Assembly: GCA_021777535.1 (NCBI GenBank)
Contig: JAJYDN010000020.1
Span: forward strand, 1 to 41,330
DNA length: 41,330 nt
Origin: Pseudomonadota bacterium
Lineage (GTDB): Bacteria; Pseudomonadota; Gammaproteobacteria; Acidiferrobacterales; Acidiferrobacteraceae
Direction of reading: 5' to 3'
Program-made: the position numbers and the translations under genes
Notes under the pieces: generated by a model
The model's input: the letters and a program-made list of their open reading frames with translations, nothing else
What the model was told of the DNA's origin: nothing
Databases searched by the model: none
Shown: positions 35,368-41,330 of the stretch, one piece after another
Numbering within the stretch: the stretch's first letter is position 1
Layout: each line of letters begins with the position of its first letter

Positions 35368-35932
35368 ACTTGTATTCGCAGGTTCGCTTGGGACGGAGAC
35401 GGCCACCGCCATACGGGCGATCAGCGAGATCAAGCCCCTCCCGGCCGAGGTCCGCCCGCTCGATCACCGCCACCTGGATAATGGGTGGACACCGGTAGCG
35501 ATGGACCACGGAATGCTCACCCTCGGCGACGGCCGCACATTACATCTCTATGGGACACCGGCAGGGCTTCGTTTTGATTTCCCGGGGCCAATCATCGCGC
35601 AGGGCGCACTGGGCGCGGTCCTGCTCATGGATAATTCGCGGCCCGACCCGCTGGCCGACCTCGCGGTCTGTTTGCAGGCCTTCCAATCGCTGGCCGTAGC
35701 CGGCGCGGTCGCGATCGGCGTCGGCCGCATGAATCACCATCCGCGCCCGGCCCTCGATGACTATGCAGGCGCGCTCGCCCGACTGCGCATTGTCGCGCCG
35801 GTGCTGCCGCTCGACCCCCGCGACCGCCGCGACGTACTGCGGTTGCTCCAGGTGCTGTTCCGGCAGATCGAGGCGATGAACGGCGACGGCGGTACCGCCG
35901 GCCCGGCCGCAAGCGCACAGGGTCCGCCGTAG
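35354..35932 (+). CDS. Ras-like GTPase homologue with degenerate nucleotide motifs
   Basis: A 192-residue protein of the bacterial ATP/GTP-binding group related to small Ras-like GTPases. The scaffold is clear: KLVFAGSLGTETATAIRAIS, VAMDHGMLTL, LYGTPAGLRFDF, and GALGAVLLMDNSRPDPLADL. Usual members have GPVGAGKTTAI and GTPGQERFDF. Here the P-loop is GSLGTETA (residues 10-17) with the Lys and Ser/Thr positions lost, and the GTPGQ motif is GTPAG (67-71) with the Gln lost. It probably cannot hydrolyse GTP and may act as a pseudo-GTPase. It starts inside the preceding gene (ATG 35354). Typical relatives sit beside roadblock proteins; none is seen here. Confidence 0.75.
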   Translation: MTALKLVFAGSLGTETATAIRAISEIKPLPAEVRPLDHRHLDNGWTPVAMDHGMLTLGDGRTLHLYGTPAGLRFDFPGPIIAQGALGAVLLMDNSRPDPLADLAVCLQAFQSLAVAGAVAIGVGRMNHHPRPALDDYAGALARLRIVAPVLPLDPRDRRDVLRLLQVLFRQIEAMNGDGGTAGPAASAQGPP

Positions 35933-36124
35933 ATCGGCAGCGCCCGTCTTGCCGTAGGTGACACAACCCGCGCCGGGCGCCCCGCTTTTTCCCGCACCGC
36001 GCGATGGCAACGAGCCGCCGGCGCCTGCGCCCTGCTACAGATACCGATCCCGGGATCCTGCCACGCAGGACCCGTGGACACACTCGGCTCCTTTTCCCGC
36101 TCCTTCTTTCTCATCGCCCGGGCC

Positions 36125-36148
36125 CTGCCGCCGCACAGCCAGCGGCAG
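36125..36148. terminator. Hairpin between the convergent three-gene operon and dabA
   Basis: CTGCCGC (36125-36131) and GCGGCAG (36142-36148) form a 7-base stem in the 230-base convergent gap 35933-36162. No T-run. Nothing else is visible in that gap. Confidence 0.35.
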
Positions 36149-36162
36149 TCCCGCAGGCCCCT

Positions 36163-38679
36163 TCATGCATCCGCGGATGCGACGCCGGCCTCGGTAGACG
36201 CCACCGGCCGCCATGACCGGTCGAGGCCGCGGCGGTAAATGCGCCCCTCGTCATCCATCCGGAAGAGATGCAACCACGCATTCTCGATCAGATTTCGCAC
36301 AAGTTCGTGACCGGCGATGACGTCGTCGATCGCCTCTTGCGGAGCCTCGATGATGACATTCAGCCGCATCGGCTCATGCATCCAGCGCTTGCCGTCGTGC
36401 AGGGACTGCATGGCAAGGCCCACCCGCAAATCCCCGCCATTGCCTTCGAGCACACCGATCGAACCGCCCACCACGTTATGCAGGACCTTGTTTCCGCTGC
36501 CAAAGCGGCTGTTGTCGACCACGGAACCGTAGTACTGCATGTTGATCCAGTTGGCCACCACCATCGGCGCCGTCAGGATCAGCTTCAACGTCGCAAATTG
36601 CGGATCGTTGCGCCATGCATAGTCGTGCAGGAAGCATCGGCCACTCAAGTGACGGCCGCGGGTACGGGCGCGCGGCGCCGCAATGAAGGCCGCGTTGTTG
36701 GCAAGCGCCCATTCGGGGCGGACCTCCGCCCAATCGCGGCTGCGCCGCTTGACGTCGGCATCGACAGCCGCCGGCGGCAGCAATCCGATACCAAGCAAAG
36801 CCGCCCGCTCGAGCCGCGCGATCTGCCCGGCCCGCTCCAGCCACCGGCGCAGCTGCTGCAGATCTCCCGTATGCGAGGACGGCAGGACATCCGTGTCGTA
36901 CAGCCTTACGTCGTCGGTCGCGGTATCGTGGAGACCGGCAATGAAAACTGTATCATCCGGAATGGAGATGCCGCGGTCTGCGAGAGCCGCGCGTGTGTGG
37001 GCATCATTCAACAAAGCACAAGCGATGCGGGCGCTCGCCTCGCCCGTCTGCCCGGCGCAGGCACCGCAATCCAGGGCAGTCGCCTGCGGATTGTTGACCG
37101 TCGTACTGCCATGTCCGATCAGCACGACGATGCGCGCGAAATTTCCGGTCATGCCCATGTTGCGCAGAACAAACTCCGCCACGTTTGGGCGGTCCGCGAC
37201 GGGGATGCCGGCATCGGCGCACTCCGCCTCGCCAGTCCCTGCCGCCAGCCGCGGCCCGACGCGCCCGTGCAAATCCGTCTCCAGACCCTTCCGGTCAGGA
37301 TGCGGCACGGGACGGCTCCACCCCATGCTGTCACCGAAAATCTTCGGCGCATACAAAAGGCCGGCCGCTTCGACGAACGTAAAGCAGGAAGCCGCTGACG
37401 TCTTGAAGATCTTCCACGCATTGGCCGCGCGCAGCCGCGCGTGGCGCCGGGCAATGAGATCGCCCGTTTGCTGCGGGCCCGCGCCGGGCACATGCTCACA
37501 GATCCGGTAGGCCGGCTTGAAAAGGATGGGCAGGTGCCCCTTCGCGGCCGCCGCCCCCAGCGGCTGATATTCCATGAGCACCCCGAAAAAACCCGCAAAA
37601 CCGCCGGTGGCTGCCTCCGGCGCCGCGGCCTCGAAGGCGCGCCGGAAAACCTCCGAGCGCACATCAATGCAGAATACCGCATGCACCGGATGCCGGATGA
37701 CATTTGCCACCGCCGCCTTGGTTTCGCCAAGTGACCGCCACAGTTGGCGCTGATAACCAAACTCCAAAGCGGTCTGCAGCAAGGCATCGACCTGCTCGGC
37801 CTCCGTCGACGCCTCGGTCGCGGTCTGGGCGGCCATCCTTGCGGCAGCCACCATGGCCTGGTACCAACGCGACTTCAGCGCTTCACTGAAGCGCAATGAA
37901 AAGAGCAGCGCGTCCCAGGCAAGACGAATCGCCAGGAGATCGCGCAGGGCATCATCGCGATCCTGCGTAAGCTCCGCCTGCCAGCTCCGGTAGCGAGCCC
38001 AACCCGCCCATCCGCCGACACTCAGCAAAGCCGCGAACAGATAATCGTCCACGACATCTGCCGGCACCATGAGTTGACGCAACGACCATGCGATCACCGA
38101 CTCCGCCTGATCGGGCAAGGCGGCAACCGCCTGCGGCATTCCGCGCAGATTGACACTGCGGGGCGTGCGGTCAAGGCGCGCGTACGCACGCCAGGCCTCA
38201 TATAACGGTTGATCCTGCCACGGCATTGACCACAGCGCCTGGCCCTCATCGAAGTAGGCGGCACAGAACTGGCTGATCTGCTCGACGACGAATCCTGCCC
38301 ACTCCTGGTGATCGATCTCGCCCACCACATCCGCCACCAGTGCGAGAGGCGCCGACCGGGGCGGTGCCGACCGGGTGGCAATCCGTTCGAGGGTCGCGAC
38401 ACTCCATGTGCTGCCCCGTTCCTGCAAGGCAGCCTCCAGATCGGCCCGCGTGATCCGGCCGCAAGCCAGTTGGTCGTGATAGTAACTGCGCGGCATGCAC
38501 AGACCCCGCCCGGTAATGCGCTTGAGCGTCTGGTCAGCGCGCCAGAACGGCTGATCGTTCAGGCCGAAGTAGGGATTGACGGCCACGAAATGCTTGAGCG
38601 GCCAGAGCGGCGCAATGCGCCGGCAAGCGGTATCGATCTGCGCCCTGAGCTTGGCGTCGATGGCAGAGAGTGTGGTCAT
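36163..38679 (-). CDS. dabA: Inorganic-carbon uptake protein DabA (DUF2309)
   Basis: An 838-residue DUF2309 protein, the cytosolic carbonic-anhydrase-like subunit of the DAB system, which hydrates CO2 one way in an energy-coupled reaction and so accumulates bicarbonate. The zinc-site residues match the order known from Halothiobacillus DabA: Cys337 and Asp339 in FCIDVRSEVF, His523 in IGHGSTTVNN, and Cys538 in ALDCGACAGQTG. The N terminus (PLKHFVAVNPYFGLNDQPFW) is typical. The ATG at 38679 has GGGAGG upstream, overlapping the dabB stop. It supplies bicarbonate/CO2 for the RuBisCO encoded 5 kb away. Confidence 0.95.
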   Translation of the reverse strand: MTTLSAIDAKLRAQIDTACRRIAPLWPLKHFVAVNPYFGLNDQPFWRADQTLKRITGRGLCMPRSYYHDQLACGRITRADLEAALQERGSTWSVATLERIATRSAPPRSAPLALVADVVGEIDHQEWAGFVVEQISQFCAAYFDEGQALWSMPWQDQPLYEAWRAYARLDRTPRSVNLRGMPQAVAALPDQAESVIAWSLRQLMVPADVVDDYLFAALLSVGGWAGWARYRSWQAELTQDRDDALRDLLAIRLAWDALLFSLRFSEALKSRWYQAMVAAARMAAQTATEASTEAEQVDALLQTALEFGYQRQLWRSLGETKAAVANVIRHPVHAVFCIDVRSEVFRRAFEAAAPEAATGGFAGFFGVLMEYQPLGAAAAKGHLPILFKPAYRICEHVPGAGPQQTGDLIARRHARLRAANAWKIFKTSAASCFTFVEAAGLLYAPKIFGDSMGWSRPVPHPDRKGLETDLHGRVGPRLAAGTGEAECADAGIPVADRPNVAEFVLRNMGMTGNFARIVVLIGHGSTTVNNPQATALDCGACAGQTGEASARIACALLNDAHTRAALADRGISIPDDTVFIAGLHDTATDDVRLYDTDVLPSSHTGDLQQLRRWLERAGQIARLERAALLGIGLLPPAAVDADVKRRSRDWAEVRPEWALANNAAFIAAPRARTRGRHLSGRCFLHDYAWRNDPQFATLKLILTAPMVVANWINMQYYGSVVDNSRFGSGNKVLHNVVGGSIGVLEGNGGDLRVGLAMQSLHDGKRWMHEPMRLNVIIEAPQEAIDDVIAGHELVRNLIENAWLHLFRMDDEGRIYRRGLDRSWRPVASTEAGVASADA

Positions 38680-38681
38680 GG

Positions 38682-40331
38682 CTATACCTCCCGTGATACG
38701 TCCGATGGGATCATCCGGTGGCGGCTGGCCAAGCCGATTGGTGTCGGCCCCAACTTACGGACGAACCCGGTCAATATGGTATCGGCATAAAAACCGTTGT
38801 AGAGGTGCACGTAGGCTGCGCGCCAGAACGGACGCTGCGAAAGACGGGGCAGAAACTGCTGGATCATGAGCAGGGTCAAAAAGGCCAGCGCAATCACCGC
38901 AAGCAGGACCTTCTGGACTATACCCGCATGCAGCGGATCGGCCGGCACGCTCGACCCGAGCAGATGCACGAACACCAGGTGGAGGCCGAAATACGCCGCG
39001 CACACTAACGCACTCAGGCCCGCGAGCCGCGGCAGCAGGCGCCAGGCACCGGCATTGCGCATGTTGAGCCCCTGCAACAGCAGTTGTGACGTGCCGACCG
39101 TCAGGATCAGGGCCATGACTACCAATGCCGGCTGGCGCACCACCGCGACCCCGAAGGCCGCGCCCATGCCAATGGTCATTCCCGCCGCCACCACAATCCC
39201 CAGAATGGTCCGCCACAGGCTCGTTGCGATCGACAGCGACAGCGGAGGCGCCCGGAAATATTCGACCACACTTCCGGAAGACAGGAAGGCATGGGCCTTG
39301 TATACAGAGTGGGCGATGATGTGCAGGACCGCAATGCTGTACAGGCCCAAGCCACACTCCATCAGCATGAATCCCATCTGCGCGCAGGTTGAATACGCAA
39401 GCGCCCCCTTGATGTTGGTAATCGTCATCATCGTAAGCGATGCGAGCATGATCGACACGAGCCCTACCACGACCAGGACATCGCCGGCCCACCCGATCCG
39501 TGAAACGACAGGACTCATGCGCAGGATCAGGAACGCCCCGGTGTAGATGATGCCGGCATGCATCAGCGCGGATACGGGTGTCGGGGCCTCCATGACCTGG
39601 ATCAGCCAGCCATGCGTGGGAAATTGGGCGCTCTTCAGGATAGCGCTCAGGATGATGAGCCCGCCCGCCACCAGAATGGCCGGCGGCACCGGCCCCGGCA
39701 ACACCGCGGCGGCGCGCGCGATGGCGTGCCACTGTGTGGCATGCAGGTTGCGCACAATCAGGACGAATGCCGCCAGCAGACTGACATCGGCAATCCGGTG
39801 GAGCAGATACTTTTTGCGCGCCGCCAGCACGGCACCGGGACGATCCCGGTAAAACGCCAGTAATTCATGCAGGAATAGGCTCGTGACGACCCACGAAACC
39901 CAAAATCCCCAGATATTGTTCGCGACGACCAGGGTCAGGAATGATCCAAGTGTCAAGGCAAGCCAGCGGTGGAAGCGGCCCTCATGGGCGTCACCGGCCA
40001 TGTAGACCCGGGCATAGCGCGCCACGATCATCCCCACAAACGCAACCAGCAGCAACATGATGGTCGTCAGGATATCGGCGTTGATGCCGATCTGGAACGC
40101 ACCCAGATGCGCCGGCAAGGGAATTGCCAGATAAGTCGCCGAACCCCGCGCACCGAACGCATAAACCAACGCCGCCGATAACGCACACCCGAACGCCCAC
40201 CACGCCGCCATGGCGGTCAGACGCCGTATCATCCGCGGGTGGCTGTCAGCGCCCACGCCGACCACCAGGCCGGTGGCCAGCAACGGCCAAGGGGCAAACA
40301 ACATCAAAAGCGGCAGGAGATGATTCATCAT
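38682..40331 (-). CDS. dabB: DabB, NuoL-like membrane subunit of the inorganic-carbon uptake system
   Basis: A 549-residue proton-conducting membrane protein of the NADH-quinone oxidoreductase subunit 5 family, partner of DabA. About 14 hydrophobic helices can be seen. Antiporter-type stretches include FPTHGWLIQVMEAPTPVSAL, MHAGIIYTGAFLILR, and YSTCAQMGFMLMECGLGLYS with HSVYKAHAFLSSGSV. The start is the ATG at 40331 behind AAGGA (a second ATG follows at once); the frame upstream to 40430 is not hydrophobic. No other complex I genes are present, which argues against NuoL itself. dabA follows after two bases. Confidence 0.94.
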   Translation of the reverse strand: MMNHLLPLLMLFAPWPLLATGLVVGVGADSHPRMIRRLTAMAAWWAFGCALSAALVYAFGARGSATYLAIPLPAHLGAFQIGINADILTTIMLLLVAFVGMIVARYARVYMAGDAHEGRFHRWLALTLGSFLTLVVANNIWGFWVSWVVTSLFLHELLAFYRDRPGAVLAARKKYLLHRIADVSLLAAFVLIVRNLHATQWHAIARAAAVLPGPVPPAILVAGGLIILSAILKSAQFPTHGWLIQVMEAPTPVSALMHAGIIYTGAFLILRMSPVVSRIGWAGDVLVVVGLVSIMLASLTMMTITNIKGALAYSTCAQMGFMLMECGLGLYSIAVLHIIAHSVYKAHAFLSSGSVVEYFRAPPLSLSIATSLWRTILGIVVAAGMTIGMGAAFGVAVVRQPALVVMALILTVGTSQLLLQGLNMRNAGAWRLLPRLAGLSALVCAAYFGLHLVFVHLLGSSVPADPLHAGIVQKVLLAVIALAFLTLLMIQQFLPRLSQRPFWRAAYVHLYNGFYADTILTGFVRKLGPTPIGLASRHRMIPSDVSREV

Positions 40332-40505
40332 GGCCGGATCCTTCGTGTGTGGTTGTCGGCGGTACCGGTTGGCATATGTGCTTCTCCGGGCAGTTGATCG
40401 TCGGTCCGAATCGGAAACCGCGTTGCGCATGAGCCCGTCTCTGAGCGGCCCACGCCTTCTTCGCAGTCCTCGCGAGTCACTCTACATTTCGAATATGAAT
40501 AAGCG

Positions 40506-40535
40506 GAACTTAATATTTACGATTGTTGCTATTTA
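40506..40535 (-). promoter_or_regulatory. Candidate CbbR-type element of the dab operon
   Basis: Read toward dabB it is TAAAT-N11-TAAATATTAAGTTC, ending 175 bases before the dabB start. Similarity to the cbbL-cbbR region extends beyond the core: 40499-40546 and 31630-31677 agree at about 35 of 48 positions without gaps. The region between it and dabB must hold the dab promoter; exact boxes are unclear. Confidence 0.7.
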
Positions 40536-40560
40536 CCAGAGTCAATATCAGAGATACGGG

Positions 40561-40584
40561 GCGCCGCCAGCCGCTTGGCGGCGC
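40561..40584. other. Hairpin between dab control region and insertion sequence
   Basis: GCGCCGCCAG and TTGGCGGCGC pair over ten bases (one G-U) with a four-base loop. It has no T-run and its role is unknown. It marks the last distinctive feature before the insertion sequence. Confidence 0.45.
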
Positions 40585-40748
40585 GGATTGTAGAGTAGGC
40601 GGCGCGAACCGGCTGCCCGGATGGCACCGCCGTCTGCGGGATCGGCGCACCCGTGATGAAATCGCCTGCACTACCGGACACTACCCCCCTGTGTCACAGT
40701 AGTTGCCGCCTCAATTAATCGTTAATCTGGGGGCGAGGTGAGAGAACG

Positions 40749-41222
40749 ATGGCACGATACGCACAACGGTTGAAAGATCAGGCCGTGGCCCGGTTGTTAC
40801 CGCCAGAGAGCGCTGCAGTGGACAGGGTGGCCCACGAGATGGGGATAGGAGTGGCCACTTTGGAGCGCTGGCGGGCTGAGGCCTTGGGAGCCCCAAGAAC
40901 GGAACGTACTTGGACTGCCGCGGCGCGCTGGGAGGCCGTGATCGCCACCGCCGCACTAGATGAGGTCGCCAAGAGCGCCTGGTGTCGCGAACAGGGCCTC
41001 TATCCCTCGGATCTGGAGGCCTGGCGGGATCAGGCTATCGCGGCGTTGGCCACCCCGGCCGAGGTCCGGGCAAGACCCGAGGAGACCCGCAAGGATCGGC
41101 GGCGCATCCAGGAGCTCGAACGCGAGATGCGACGCAAGGACAAGGCGTTAGCCGAGACCGCGGCCTTGCTGGTGCTCTCAAAAAAACTCTCGGCGATCTT
41201 TCGAGAGGGCGCGGACGAATGA
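40749..41222 (+). CDS. IS3-like transposase OrfA
   Basis: A 157-residue DNA-binding subunit. The N-terminal helix-turn-helix is AQRLKDQAVARLLPPESAAV, then VAHEMGIGVATLERWRAEAL; the C-terminal part is a coiled coil (RIQELEREMRRKDKALAETA). A run of seven A (41180-41186) near the 3' end could allow a -1 ribosomal slip into orfB, whose frame is open from there. The ATG at 40749 follows GAGGTGAGAGAACG. Confidence 0.85.
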   Translation: MARYAQRLKDQAVARLLPPESAAVDRVAHEMGIGVATLERWRAEALGAPRTERTWTAAARWEAVIATAALDEVAKSAWCREQGLYPSDLEAWRDQAIAALATPAEVRARPEETRKDRRRIQELEREMRRKDKALAETAALLVLSKKLSAIFREGADE

Positions 41223-41330
41223 TTCCGCTGAACGATCGCCACACTCTAGCCCAGAATATCCGGCAAGCGCAGGCTGCGGGTGCTTGCCTGCACGCCGCAT
41301 GTAGGCTCGCTGGTATCGATAGCCGCACCC
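41219..41330 (+). CDS. IS3-like transposase OrfB, N-terminal part
   Basis: Starts with ATG at 41219, overlapping the orfA stop (ATGA), and runs off the right edge after 37 codons. It begins MIPLNDRHTLAQNIRQAQAA, then GACLHAACRLAGIDSRT, which matches the helix-turn-helix opening of OrfB proteins in this group. The DDE catalytic domain should lie beyond the window. Confidence 0.75.
   Translation, partial: MIPLNDRHTLAQNIRQAQAAGACLHAACRLAGIDSRT

Larger units (their letters stand above)
40690..41330 (+). mobile_element. IS3-like insertion sequence, cut by the window
   Basis: Two overlapping transposase frames (orfA, then orfB in the -1 frame) are typical of IS3-family elements. The left end is somewhere between about 40600 and 40740; I could not identify the terminal inverted repeat, because the right end lies outside the window. 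The stated start is approximate. Confidence 0.7.

Noticed and set aside
26297-40331. Carboxysome cluster
   Set aside because: No shell protein, CsoS2 or CsoSCA-type gene is present; cbbQ and cbbO follow RuBisCO directly.
38682-40331. Interpretation of the membrane gene as NuoL of complex I
   Set aside because: No other nuo genes are present and it is coupled to a DUF2309 gene, which is the DabB-DabA arrangement.
1-41330. CRISPR arrays, tRNA or rRNA genes, prophage genes
   Set aside because: No spaced direct repeats, tRNA-like cloverleaf sequences, rRNA segments or phage structural genes were noticed on either strand.

Overview
The window is GC-rich, densely packed and bacterial. Form I RuBisCO with CbbQ/CbbO and a divergent CbbR, a DabAB-type inorganic-carbon uptake pair and no carboxysome genes suggest an autotrophic gammaproteobacterium, for example an acidophilic sulfur or iron oxidiser. 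The assignment to a lineage is inference; no rRNA or other taxonomic marker is present.

Positions 1-7490, all on the minus strand, form a guanidine-use operon. A guanidine-I (ykkC) riboswitch with an overlapping terminator leads into an ABC transporter (binding protein, permease, ATPase), two DUF1989 proteins (UAAP1/UAAP2, the carboxyguanidine deiminase pair) and a urea/guanidine carboxylase. The carboxylase reading frame is broken near position 650 and runs off the left edge. Positions 7765-18360 hold unrelated units: cysC with an operator-like dyad, an exported YncE/phosphoesterase protein, a membrane diguanylate cyclase, a TetR remnant in front of a Kch-type potassium channel, a fluoride-riboswitch operon (crcB plus a DUF190 gene), a conserved gene of unknown function and a TauE/SafE permease. 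Positions 18716-26246 are mostly housekeeping: a class A penicillin-binding protein with altered glycosyltransferase residues, purEK, bioA, pyrC and a Sua5-type tsaC.

Positions 26297-40600 form a carbon-fixation island. cbbL-cbbS-cbbO-cbbQ runs leftwards from a divergent cbbR. Next come a stand-alone PDC-sensor protein, a rightward three-gene operon ending in a Ras-like GTPase whose nucleotide motifs have decayed, and the leftward dabB-dabA operon. The right edge is an IS3-like insertion sequence cut by the window.

The most interesting observation is a shared regulatory element, TAAAY-N11-TAAANNTTAAGTTC. It occurs once in front of cbbL, once in front of dabB and once in front of the uncharacterised three-gene operon, facing the downstream gene each time. 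This suggests that one regulator, most simply CbbR, controls RuBisCO, bicarbonate uptake and the unknown operon. That makes the unknown operon and its neighbouring PDC sensor candidates for a new part of inorganic-carbon sensing or concentration.
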